Made by a program: the position numbers and the translations under genes
Notes under the pieces: model-generated
What the model saw: the letters and a program-made list of their open reading frames with translations, nothing else
Told to the model about the DNA's origin: nothing
Databases searched by the model: none
Part shown: piece by piece, positions 35,532 to 44,425 of the stretch
Layout: each line of letters starts with the position of its first letter
Position numbering within the stretch: position 1 is the stretch's first letter
Assembly: GCA_900454475.1 (NCBI GenBank)
Contig: UGSS01000002.1
Span: forward strand, 2,065,605-2,129,604
DNA: 64,000 bases
DNA from: [Pasteurella] mairii
Lineage (GTDB): Bacteria > Pseudomonadota > Gammaproteobacteria > Enterobacterales > Pasteurellaceae
Reading direction: 5' to 3'

Positions 35532-37280
35532 TTAGAGTAACTTTTTAATACCGTTCCAAATCCAGTTGTTGTTCGTCTTTTTAGCTTCTACATGTCTAAA
35601 TAACGACATTTTCCCGCCCTTAGAATCAACGTAATCGCTGCTTACACCTTCGCTTGATAGGATTTCAATTAGCAGCTTGAATAGATTCTCATCTCGACTA
35701 TAAACGTCACCTTCGCTTGATAGGAATTGTTGAATATTTTTAGGTTCATAAACGACACTACTAAAACCTGAGTTTTCTTTCTCATTTCGAGCAGGAAAGC
35801 TTAGTACAAAGAATATTCTTTGTCGCACATCTATTCGCAATATTAACGCTGCAGCTGGATAGTATTGTTTCAGAGATTCAAGGATTTCTTCTAATGAAAC
35901 TAACATAAAATTATCGCCTTCGTTAAACCCTAGTTTAGGAGTGTACCAATAGACCTTAGCGCCTTGTTCGTTACATAGGCGTTTAGCGTGTTTCCAAACG
36001 GTATCGAGGCGTGATTTACTTTCGATTTCATTCGTGTTCGAAATATCGTAGAAACAGTTGGCAATGCCTGTAAGACCTGTTTTCCCTTGTTTCTCACCTA
36101 CACCGTAATTTTCTGGTGCATCGTAATTTAAGAATTTAACTTTGCCGCCGTATTCAGCTTCTTGAACAAGCTGAATACGGTTAATTGTTCGCTCTTCACC
36201 AAGTAATTTCAGATGCTCAATAACATCAGCCGTTACAAGGTTATTCACGTTATCTAATGCAATATCAAGCTTTTCAAGTTCGTGTTCTCGTTCTTGTTTT
36301 CTCGTTCTGTATTGAGGTTCTCCGCCTTTTTGCCCCTTACTATTTTTACTTGTTTTTATTGCAGAATGGTAATAAAGGTTAATTGGCTCGCCTTGTGGTT
36401 GGCTAATCCCTGTAATTTGGCAGCAAAGCACTGAATTTCCTAACTCAATACCATAGAATGAAAGCGCGATTGGTTTGTCGTGCCAGCAAGGAATGCGATA
36501 GTGCGGTCTTTCTTGACCTTTAGAAAAGATGATTTTAGTCGTTATATCTTTTACGACTTTTTTTGTGTAAGCGTCATATTTCAAGTGATAAAGAAACACC
36601 GCGTCTTTCGTGGAAAAGTTATTCGGTACGAACACGCCTTTTTCTTTGAAAAATTCATTCAGGTGTAATTTCTTCTCAACCTTACTCCAGTTGTCTGTAA
36701 TCAAGATGCGTTTTAGCTCGCTTGAATAACCATAGTGAGCCATAAAAAAGTGTAGTGGATGAACGATATAAGGCTTACTATCACCTTCAGGTTGAATGAC
36801 AATCAATTGATTTCCATCTTTCTTGAAATCATCTAAATAAGATGAATGAACGTACTTATCTGCTTCAAATGGATGCGGTGATTCCTTGTCCGTCCACAGA
36901 GGTTTATAAGTCAACCCTTCACGCTTTGAAAAAGTAACTTTAAATTCTTTAAGTTTGAACTTATACTCCGATTCACCTTCTTTCCAAATGCTGCCGAATG
37001 GAACTTTATGCAGGTAATTGATAGGTAACTTAATAACAAAGAAACTCTGGTATTCTTTGCCAGTATTCTTATTTATATAGGTAGGTTTAGTTAAATTGAT
37101 AAAAGTGACTTCAACGAGTGTTTTAGATTTATCGAGCGAAAGACGGTTTTCATACCAAGTGGCAACGTACTCATGTTCTTTATTGTAAAAACCGCGAAGA
37201 GGTTTTTCAAAATACTTTTCTAAATTAAGCGAACAACGCCAGCGAACTCTCTTTAAATTATTCTTGTCGAAATATGACAT
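35532..37280 (-). CDS. Large protein of unknown function, possibly TnsE-like
   Basis: A 582-residue protein with no signal peptide or membrane helix. The C-terminal third (about residues 370-530) has an order of segments faintly like the C-terminal domain of Tn7-type TnsE: ENYGVGEKQGKTGLTGIANC, then TVWKHAKRLCNEQGAKVYWYT, then MLVSLEEILESLK. TnsE selects target DNA during replication in Tn7-like transposition. This match comes from memory of the pattern and is weak. The middle holds PHYRIPCWHDKPIALSFYG and a charged Lys/Arg/Glu linker. No tnsA, B, C or D gene is in the window. The gene sits beside a transposase remnant and may be a leftover of a mobile element. Confidence 0.35.
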   Translation of the reverse strand: MSYFDKNNLKRVRWRCSLNLEKYFEKPLRGFYNKEHEYVATWYENRLSLDKSKTLVEVTFINLTKPTYINKNTGKEYQSFFVIKLPINYLHKVPFGSIWKEGESEYKFKLKEFKVTFSKREGLTYKPLWTDKESPHPFEADKYVHSSYLDDFKKDGNQLIVIQPEGDSKPYIVHPLHFFMAHYGYSSELKRILITDNWSKVEKKLHLNEFFKEKGVFVPNNFSTKDAVFLYHLKYDAYTKKVVKDITTKIIFSKGQERPHYRIPCWHDKPIALSFYGIELGNSVLCCQITGISQPQGEPINLYYHSAIKTSKNSKGQKGGEPQYRTRKQEREHELEKLDIALDNVNNLVTADVIEHLKLLGEERTINRIQLVQEAEYGGKVKFLNYDAPENYGVGEKQGKTGLTGIANCFYDISNTNEIESKSRLDTVWKHAKRLCNEQGAKVYWYTPKLGFNEGDNFMLVSLEEILESLKQYYPAAALILRIDVRQRIFFVLSFPARNEKENSGFSSVVYEPKNIQQFLSSEGDVYSRDENLFKLLIEILSSEGVSSDYVDSKGGKMSLFRHVEAKKTNNNWIWNGIKKLL

Positions 37281-37734
37281 AATCCGCTTCCTTTTCAGTC
37301 AGTTAAATAGATAAGTAGATTATAAATGATTTGGATTATAAGGCGACAGTTATTTGTAATTTTAACAGCAGTTATACCAAACAACTCCATTGTTTGTAGT
37401 TGGTATTTAAGTGGCAGTAAAATATACTTCAGGTTTAGATATGCCCACATATACAAAAGAACCGGTATCACAGCTCATTATCGAACAGGAGAGCTACATT
37501 AAAGCTATTTTAATAACACAATAAATAAAGGATCGCTTTTTCTTTTAATTTGTCAAAATCTGTACCTTAATTAATTTTTTAGTTTAAGCTAGCAAATGCC
37601 TTGAAAAAATTTAAAAAATCGACCGCACTTTAAGTAAAAAAGTTAAGAATTTTTCATTTTTTTGTTGTGTCTTTAAACAACTTTAGCTTAAACTCCATAC
37701 AATTCAATTTATTTTTAACCAGTAAGGAGGTTTA
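37281..37734. other. Spacer with an imperfect palindrome
   Basis: About 450 bp without a convincing gene. ATACCAA (37374-37380) and TTGGTAT (37400-37406) form a dyad, with partly matching inner bases. An uptake signal lies near 37623, and a good GGAGG ribosome site precedes the ATP-grasp start. A 27-codon frame near 37440 has no support. Confidence 0.4.
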
Positions 37735-38913
37735 ATGTCGAGACCAATAAATTTTGTCATGATTTCTCCCCATTTCCCTGCTAATTTTGAAACCTTTGCG
37801 GTCAGATTGCGTGAAAACGGGTTTAATACCTTGGGGATTGCAGATACCCCATATGAACAATTAAGCGAAACCTTGCGTAATTCACTAACCGAATATTATC
37901 GCGTAGATAATATGGAGGATTACGATCAAGTTTATCGAGCGGTGGGCTATTTTGCGCATAAATACGGGCGCATTGATCGCGTGGAGTCGCATAACGAATA
38001 TTGGTTGGAATTAGATGCCAAATTGCGCACGGATTTTAATGTGTTCGGTTATAAAAACGACGATATGTTGGCAATCAAAACCAAAGCGCAAATGAAAGAA
38101 GTATTTCGTCAAGCGGGCTTGAAAGTGGCGAAAGGGCGCGTGTTTAAAGATGATGAAGACGCACGTAAATTGGCAAAAGAATTAAAATTTCCGGTGATTA
38201 TCAAGCCAAATTCCGGCGTAGGCGCAAGTGATACCTATAAAATCAAAAGTGCGGTCGAATTAGAAGCCTTTTTTGGTTATAAAAATGCCCATGTAGAATA
38301 TATTATGGAAGAATTTATCGAGGGCGATATTGTGACCTTTGATGGATTAACTGATAAAGAGGGAAATATCGTATTTTATTCCAGCCTTGAATATTCCGAA
38401 GTGGTGCTGGATACCGTGGAAAAAGACGGGGATATGTTCTATTACGTGCCGCGAGAGATTAAGCAAGATCTCGTCAATCTTGGGCAAAAATGCGTGGATG
38501 CCTTTCGTGTGCGCGAACGTTTTTTCCATTTTGAATATTTCCGCGTGAAAAAAACGGGCGAATTAATGCCACTTGAAATTAACTGTCGTCCGCCGGGTGG
38601 ATTGACCATTGATATGTGGAATTATGCTAACGATTTTGATGTATTTAAGGAATATGCCAATATCGTGCAACAAAATAAATTCTACAGCCACATCACCCAT
38701 CCTTGGAACGTGGTGTATATTTCGCGCAAAGCGAATAAAAATTACGTCAATTCCATTGAGGCAGTGTGCCAAAAATTCGGTAGCAATATTATCAGCGTAC
38801 AAACCGTTCCGGGCGTTTTTGCTAAAATCATGGGGGAACATGGTATTTTAGCGCGGACCGAAACCATGGAACAAATGTACGATATTATTCATTTTGCACA
38901 AGAAAAACAGTAA
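37735..38913 (+). CDS. ATP-grasp domain protein
   Basis: A 392-residue cytosolic enzyme of the ATP-grasp superfamily, which joins a carboxylate to an amine or thiol with ATP. It has a pre-ATP-grasp domain at about 1-110. The ATP-grasp fold follows with KFPVIIKPNSGVGASDTYK (about 155-173, nucleotide lysine and glycine loop) and the metal site EINCRPPGGLTIDMWNY (about 280-296). The start ATG 37735 has AAGGAGG six bases upstream. It forms an operon with the hydrolase gene 17 bp downstream. ATP-grasp/esterase pairs of this sort recur in many bacteria, but the product is not known to me. Confidence 0.88.
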   Translation: MSRPINFVMISPHFPANFETFAVRLRENGFNTLGIADTPYEQLSETLRNSLTEYYRVDNMEDYDQVYRAVGYFAHKYGRIDRVESHNEYWLELDAKLRTDFNVFGYKNDDMLAIKTKAQMKEVFRQAGLKVAKGRVFKDDEDARKLAKELKFPVIIKPNSGVGASDTYKIKSAVELEAFFGYKNAHVEYIMEEFIEGDIVTFDGLTDKEGNIVFYSSLEYSEVVLDTVEKDGDMFYYVPREIKQDLVNLGQKCVDAFRVRERFFHFEYFRVKKTGELMPLEINCRPPGGLTIDMWNYANDFDVFKEYANIVQQNKFYSHITHPWNVVYISRKANKNYVNSIEAVCQKFGSNIISVQTVPGVFAKIMGEHGILARTETMEQMYDIIHFAQEKQ

Positions 38914-38930
38914 GTTAGAAAGGAAAACCA

Positions 38931-39683
38931 ATGCACTTTGAAAGACGTAGCCACTGGAGTGGCGAATTGGGACGTGAAATGCATTTTAACGTCTATGGTC
39001 ATGCCGGCAAACCGGTTATCGTGTTCCCATCTTCAGGCGGCAATCAAAATGAATATGCCAATTTTGGCATGATTGAGGCTTGTTGTTCTTTTATTGAACG
39101 TGGGCTGATTAAGTTTTATACGCCCGATTCCTACGATAGCCAATCATGGTTGGCAACATGGAAATCGGGGCATGATATGGCGCAGGCACATGATGCTTAT
39201 GATCGCTACATCGTCAACGAACTGGTTCCGTTAATTCGTCACGAAGCGCAATGGTATGAGGCAATGATGGCGACTGGCTGTAGCATGGGCGCCTACCATA
39301 CCATCAATTTTGCGTTGCGCCATCCGGATTTATTCGACATTGCCATTGCGTTAAGTGGCGTATATGACGCGCGTTTCTTTACCAACGAATTCCATGGCGA
39401 TCCAGCGGTATATTTTAATTCCCCAATTGATTATCTTTGGAATCAACATGATAGCTGGTTCTTAGATCGTTACCGCCAAAACCATTATATCGTAGCAGTA
39501 GGACAAGGCGCTTGGGAAGAACAACACGTCGCCGACACCCGTCGCTTAGAAGATGCCTTTAACGGAAAAAGTATTTTGGGTTGGTTTGATTACTGGGGTC
39601 ACGACATGGCGCATGACTGGCCACTCTGGCGCCAACAAATGCCTTATTTTTTGGGTGAATTGGAAGAACAAAAAATTATTTAA
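38931..39683 (+). CDS. Alpha/beta hydrolase, esterase D-like
   Basis: A 250-residue cytosolic serine hydrolase of the putative-esterase group. The nucleophile elbow is GCSMGAYH (about residues 117-124), and the likely catalytic His lies in WGHDMAHDWPLW near the end. An early segment, VIVFPSSGGNQNEYANFGM, forms the oxyanion region. The start has a GAAAGGAAAA ribosome site, and the gene follows the ATP-grasp gene by 17 bp. A third gene, also an esterase, points toward this pair from the opposite strand. Substrate unknown; a peptide-like or siderophore-like ester or amide is conceivable. Confidence 0.85.
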   Translation: MHFERRSHWSGELGREMHFNVYGHAGKPVIVFPSSGGNQNEYANFGMIEACCSFIERGLIKFYTPDSYDSQSWLATWKSGHDMAQAHDAYDRYIVNELVPLIRHEAQWYEAMMATGCSMGAYHTINFALRHPDLFDIAIALSGVYDARFFTNEFHGDPAVYFNSPIDYLWNQHDSWFLDRYRQNHYIVAVGQGAWEEQHVADTRRLEDAFNGKSILGWFDYWGHDMAHDWPLWRQQMPYFLGELEEQKII

Positions 39684-39717
39684 GGTCGTTGCTTTCGTTT
39701 TTTCTATTCACACAAAC

Positions 39718-39748
39718 AATTGGCACGGGTTTCTCACCCGTGCCAATT
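39718..39748. terminator. Strong hairpin between convergent esterase genes
   Basis: AATTGGCACGGGT (39718-39730) and ACCCGTGCCAATT (39736-39748) form a perfect 13-bp stem around a 5-nt loop. It lies between two convergent genes, where a bidirectional terminator is expected, but there is no T-run directly after it on either strand. Confidence 0.6.
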
Positions 39749-39800
39749 ATCTTCAGCAAACACCACAAAATAACTAAAAAAGTCACCGCACTTTTTTAGT

Positions 39801-40625
39801 TTATTCCATCAATGAAAAACGTAAAAATTCCACAAAATGATCCGCCCAATGTTTTTCGTGGTGAATTTCATTTGCCATAATTTTAAGGCGAATATTATCT
39901 AGCGGATGGTCTGTGCGCAGTAAGGCTTGGTAATAACGCAATGAACAATCGATATAGGCTTGGTTCATATTGGAAATAAACTGTGCATCTGCATCATCAC
40001 CTTCATTCGTTCCTACTTGAATAAACACTTTATTCCTAGGATGTAGCGGATGGTGGTGAATAAATTCCAAAAATGCCGGTTCGCTAAACCAAGACGCCAA
40101 AGAAAACACGCCCAAATACCCAAAAACATCAGGATAGCGCGCGCCCATGTAGGCGGTGATGATGCCGCCCATTGAACTGCCGGCAAGCAAAGTTTGCTGC
40201 GCTTCGCGACGAGTGCGGTAATGATGATCAATAAAGGGTTTGACCGTTTCTACCACCCAGCGCCCATATTCCATGCCATAACCGCCGACATTTTTCACCT
40301 CTGGCGTGGTGCTGACATCCGTTTGCCATGGACCATATTCATCCAAGCGCGCCTCGCCGGCATTATCAATGCCCACCACAATCATTTTCGGAAATTCTTT
40401 ATGGTGTTTTAACGTCGGGATCACTTTCCATGAATAGCCGGAATAGGCTTCTTTGCTATAGAAAACGTTTTGCCCGTCGTGCATATACAGCACCGGATAA
40501 TGATCTTGTTCTTCGCGATAATTTTTCGGCAACAACACTCGAATGCGACGAGCCTGATTTAAGTAAGGCACATCTAGAAAATGTTCTCGCATTTCAAGAA
40601 AATAATATTTTAACGGGTCACGCAT
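39801..40625 (-). CDS. Alpha/beta hydrolase, enterochelin-esterase-like
   Basis: A 274-residue protein from ATG 40625, which has AAGGAAG behind it on the coding strand. The longer frame to 40730 would add 35 residues with no ribosome site. It is of the esterase D/enterochelin-esterase type, with YPVLYMHDGQNVF, nucleophile GSSMGGI (about 145-151) and a C-terminal His in HHEKHWADHF. It has no signal peptide. It is convergent with the ATP-grasp/esterase pair, and all three may belong to one pathway. Loss of acyl or peptide ester groups is the family role; the substrate here is unknown. Confidence 0.85.
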   Translation of the reverse strand: MRDPLKYYFLEMREHFLDVPYLNQARRIRVLLPKNYREEQDHYPVLYMHDGQNVFYSKEAYSGYSWKVIPTLKHHKEFPKMIVVGIDNAGEARLDEYGPWQTDVSTTPEVKNVGGYGMEYGRWVVETVKPFIDHHYRTRREAQQTLLAGSSMGGIITAYMGARYPDVFGYLGVFSLASWFSEPAFLEFIHHHPLHPRNKVFIQVGTNEGDDADAQFISNMNQAYIDCSLRYYQALLRTDHPLDNIRLKIMANEIHHEKHWADHFVEFLRFSLME

Positions 40626-40831
40626 AAAAAGCTTCCTTAGGACAATTTGCGCCATCATAACACAGGATGGCGCCATGATAACAATTATCCGCGCAAAGTG
40701 CGGTCTAATTTTATCGCAGAAATGTAGCAAGTAATTTTACATTCACCGCCATTGCCTTTTTCATGATCAACACTTAACCGTGGCGAGAAGCGTCACGGGC
40801 GGTTAAAATTCTGTGGTTTTTTATCCGATAT

Positions 40832-41458
40832 TTAACGATACCATTTCACTTGCGGTACGACGATCGCATATTGTTGCTGCCATTGAGCTAATGTTGCCTG
40901 CACCAACAATGCCACCCCTTGATAAAAAGGGTAATCTTGTTGTTTCGCTAACAAATCAAGGTAACGATTTGCCCATGTGAACAAATGTTTGGTAAAAAAT
41001 TCTGCTAACAGTGCCGGTTTATGATCCGCTAAATACGCGGCAAGCAATAACATCAAGCCAAAATGATCTTCCGGCTCATCTTGTGACGAGGAGAATTCAA
41101 TGGCGTTATAGCGTAAAAAATCGCGCAATTCCAATAAAGAGTTACCAAAAATCACCGATTCCGGATCCAAATACACCGACCCCCAAGGCGGCACCGGCAG
41201 CGCATTGGGTCCAATAAATAAGGCTTGATAATCCGCTGATAAATCTTGCGTGAGTCCTTGATCGATAAGTGCGGTGATTTTTTTTCGCGTTTTATCCTCC
41301 GTATGCTCGCTTATTTTCCATTGCGCCATCCAATTAGGATGCTGAAACAAGGATAAGACGGATTGCACCGCTTGACTATCGGGCGCATAGTAAAATAAAG
41401 ATCCTAACAAGCGACCGCCAATGGACACCCATTGATGATCTTGAAACTGTGGCGACAT
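40832..41458 (-). CDS. DmsD/TorD-family redox-enzyme maturation chaperone
   Basis: A 208-residue all-helical cytosolic protein of the TorD/DmsD type. These proteins hold the twin-arginine signal of a molybdoenzyme until its cofactor is loaded. The family core is visible in ALFIGPNALPVPPWGSVYLDPE (loop with the conserved Pro-Pro-Trp/Ser region) and EPEDHFGLMLLLAAYLA. I start it at ATG 41458, with GAGGGAG on the coding strand; an upstream in-frame ATG at 41479 lacks this. No molybdoenzyme operon lies in the window. An uptake signal overlaps the upstream region (41479-41488). Confidence 0.88.
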   Translation of the reverse strand: MSPQFQDHQWVSIGGRLLGSLFYYAPDSQAVQSVLSLFQHPNWMAQWKISEHTEDKTRKKITALIDQGLTQDLSADYQALFIGPNALPVPPWGSVYLDPESVIFGNSLLELRDFLRYNAIEFSSSQDEPEDHFGLMLLLAAYLADHKPALLAEFFTKHLFTWANRYLDLLAKQQDYPFYQGVALLVQATLAQWQQQYAIVVPQVKWYR

Positions 41459-41661
41459 AAAAACTCCCTCAAAATTCACCGCACTTTTGCTGACATCATA
41501 GCGTTTTTTGCTTGCATAATATATGGTTAATTTCTGATTTCACTGCAAAAAAAACCTAAAAGTGACCGCACTTTCAGCGATTATCCGTGATAAATCCGCC
41601 AAAATACCTGCCGATAGGTTATAATGCGGCGTAATCAATTTTTTCATCTTCAGGTTATAGC

Positions 41662-44256
41662 ATGAATTCAAATAACAAACTCGACCAACATACCCCAATG
41701 ATGCAGCAGTATTTGCAATTAAAAGCAGAGCATCCAGATATTTTATTGTTATATCGCATGGGCGATTTTTATGAGTTGTTTTATGATGATGCTAAAAAGG
41801 CAGCCGCATTATTGGATATTTCCTTAACCAAACGCGGGCAGTCCGGCGGTGAACCTATCCCAATGGCGGGGGTTCCTCACCATGCAATTGAGGGATATCT
41901 GGCAAAATTGGTACAACTTGGCGAACGTGTGGCGATTTGTGAACAAGTTGGTGACTCCCCTCTTGGAAAAGGTCCGGTCGCGCGACAAGTAGTACGTATC
42001 GTCACGCCCGGTACCGTAAGTGATGAAGCCTTATTGTCCGAACGACAAGATAATTTGATTGCTGCCATTTATCAAGCAAATACGCGCTTTGGCTTGGCAA
42101 CCTTAGATATGACTTCTGGGCGTTTTCAATTAATGGAGTTGCAGGATAAGGCGCATGTTCAGGCAGAATTACAACGTATCGCGCCTGTTGAATTATTATT
42201 TGATGAAGCCTTTGAGGATATGGCACTGATAGAAACTGCCAAAAGTTTACGTCGACGTCCAAGTTGGGAATTTGAGTTAAATACTGCAATTACTTTATTA
42301 AACCGCCAATTTGGTACTAAAGATTTACGCGGTTTCGGTGTGGACAAAGCAGTGTTGGGGTTATGTGCAGCAGGTTGTTTGTTGCATTATGCCAAAGAAA
42401 CCCAACGTACCGCCTTGCCACATATTCAAGGTATCAGCTTGGTGCAACACTCTGATAATGTGCAATTGGATGCGGCAACACGGCGTAATCTTGAGTTAAC
42501 ACAAAATCTTGCCGGTGGCAGTGAAAATACCTTGGCAGCAATTTTGGATAAATGCGTAACGCCAATGGGAAGTCGTCTGTTAAAGCGTTGGATCCACCAA
42601 CCCATTCGCCAAATTGACAAATTGCAACAACGCCAACAAAGTATTGCCACCTTGATGCAACAGGATTTGATCGTCGAGTTACAACCTTTTTTACGTCAAG
42701 TAGGCGATATGGAGCGAATTTTAGCCCGTGTTGCGCTACGTTCAGCGCGTCCGCGCGATCTCACGCGGCTACGTACCGCTTTGGAGCAATTACCTGCTAT
42801 TCAAGCCATTTTACAAAAAAATGCGCAAAACTTCACCGCCCTTTTGTCGCAATTAGTCGATTTTTCTGCACAATTGACCTTGTTGCAACAAGCGATTGTG
42901 GAAAATCCGCCGTTACTGATTCGTGATGGCGGTGTGATTGCCCCTGGTTATCACCGCGAATTGGACGAATGGCGCGAGTTAGCAGAAGGGGCTACCCGTT
43001 ATTTAGAGCAATTGGAGCAACGTGAACGCGAGGCGACCGGCATTGATACACTCAAAATCGGTTTTAATACGGTACATGGTTATTATATTCAAATCAGTCA
43101 AGGACAAGCGCACAAAGCGCCGATCCATTATGTGCGCCGGCAAACGTTAAAAAATGCCGAGCGTTACATTATTCCAGAACTGAAAACTTATGAAGATAAA
43201 GTATTAAAAGCCAAAAGTGCCTCTTTAGCGTTGGAAAAACAGCTTTATGATGAAATTTTTGACCAATTATTACCGCACTTAGGTGCATTACAATTAGCAG
43301 GTATGGCGCTGGCGGAATTGGATGTGTTAACCAATTTAGCGGAGCGGGCAGAAAGTTTAAATTATGTACAACCGCAATTTAGCTCGCAAACGGGTATTCA
43401 TATCCAAAACGGGCGCCATCCGGTGGTGGAGCAAGTGTTGAAAGATCCCTTTATTGCCAATCCGCTTGATTTGGATGGGCAACGCCATTTGCTGATCATT
43501 ACCGGTCCCAATATGGGCGGAAAAAGTACTTATATGCGACAAACTGCACTGATTACGTTGATGGCGTATATGGGCAGCTTCGTACCGGCGGAAAGGGCGA
43601 TTATCGGTCCGATTGATCATATTTTCACTCGTATTGGTGCCTCCGACGATTTAGCCTCGGGACGTTCGACCTTTATGGTGGAGATGACAGAAATGGCAAC
43701 TATTTTACATCAAGCCACAGAACATAGTTTAGTGTTGATCGACGAAATTGGACGAGGAACCTCAACATACGACGGACTGGCGCTGGCATGGGCTTGTGCA
43801 GAATGGTTGGCAAATAAAATCAAATCCCTAACCCTGTTTGCGACACATTATTTTGAATTAACCGTGTTACCACAGCAATTAAGCGGTATTGCCAATATTC
43901 ACCTTGACGCTCTTGAGCATAATAACAGCATTGCATTTATGCACAGCGTACAACAAGGCGCCGCCAGCAAAAGTTACGGACTGGCGGTTGCGGCGCTGGC
44001 TGGCGTACCACAGGCAGTGATTCAATTGGCAAAACAAAAATTGACTCAATTGGAAACCGGGCAACTGCCAGCGCCAAATCAAAATAAAACGCCTCCCGCT
44101 GAAACTGCTGCACAGGGCGAATTAATGTTAGTGGATGAAGATGAAAAATTTTCAGCGTTAATAACCATGTTACAACAAGTAGAACCGGATGATTTAACGC
44201 CAAAACAGGCGTTGGCGTATTTATATCAATTGAAAAAAATATGTAAACAGTCCTAA
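41662..44256 (+). CDS. mutS: DNA mismatch repair protein MutS
   Basis: Recognises base mismatches and small loops after replication and recruits MutL and MutH. The 864 residues are full length. The N-terminal mismatch-contact motif lies in [13 protein letters not shown] (Phe-x-Glu). The Walker A site is [14 protein letters not shown] (about residue 614), and Walker B with the signature is [16 protein letters not shown] (about 690), followed by FATHYFELT. The C-terminal clamp/dimer tail ends in [13 protein letters not shown]. The ATG at 41662 follows TCTTCAGG. In a naturally competent organism, MutS also limits uptake of divergent DNA, relevant to the cassette array upstream. Confidence 0.98.
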   Translation: MNSNNKLDQHTPMMQQYLQLKAEHPDILLLYRMGDFYELFYDDAKKAAALLDISLTKRGQSGGEPIPMAGVPHHAIEGYLAKLVQLGERVAICEQVGDSPLGKGPVARQVVRIVTPGTVSDEALLSERQDNLIAAIYQANTRFGLATLDMTSGRFQLMELQDKAHVQAELQRIAPVELLFDEAFEDMALIETAKSLRRRPSWEFELNTAITLLNRQFGTKDLRGFGVDKAVLGLCAAGCLLHYAKETQRTALPHIQGISLVQHSDNVQLDAATRRNLELTQNLAGGSENTLAAILDKCVTPMGSRLLKRWIHQPIRQIDKLQQRQQSIATLMQQDLIVELQPFLRQVGDMERILARVALRSARPRDLTRLRTALEQLPAIQAILQKNAQNFTALLSQLVDFSAQLTLLQQAIVENPPLLIRDGGVIAPGYHRELDEWRELAEGATRYLEQLEQREREATGIDTLKIGFNTVHGYYIQISQGQAHKAPIHYVRRQTLKNAERYIIPELKTYEDKVLKAKSASLALEKQLYDEIFDQLLPHLGALQLAGMALAELDVLTNLAERAESLNYVQPQFSSQTGIHIQNGRHPVVEQVLKDPFIANPLDLDGQRHLLIITGPNMGGKSTYMRQTALITLMAYMGSFVPAERAIIGPIDHIFTRIGASDDLASGRSTFMVEMTEMATILHQATEHSLVLIDEIGRGTSTYDGLALAWACAEWLANKIKSLTLFATHYFELTVLPQQLSGIANIHLDALEHNNSIAFMHSVQQGAASKSYGLAVAALAGVPQAVIQLAKQKLTQLETGQLPAPNQNKTPPAETAAQGELMLVDEDEKFSALITMLQQVEPDDLTPKQALAYLYQLKKICKQS

Positions 44257-44266
44257 ACATTATACT

Positions 44267-44340
44267 TGTGGAATAATGATCTGCACGCTAAAAGTTGATT
44301 AAACAAACGAATAAACTAAGGCGCGAGATATTATTCCACA
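44267..44340. repeat. Short inverted repeat between mutS and TonB receptor gene
   Basis: TGTGGAATAAT (44267-44277) and ATTATTCCACA (44330-44340) are perfect 11-bp inverted copies 52 bp apart in a convergent intergenic region. They could form a long terminator-type stem or be the ends of a tiny decayed element. No other copy was noticed in the window. Confidence 0.5.
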
Positions 44341-44425
44341 TCATTTACCTTTCAATCTGTCCAATATTTTTTAGCTAACGAAATAGTTTTAATCCAACCT
44401 AAAATTAACTGGCACAATGCTAAAT

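Noticed and set aside
37441..37524. 27-codon frame MPTYTKEPVSQLI in the spacer
   Set aside because: No ribosome site, no family resemblance, and too short to support.
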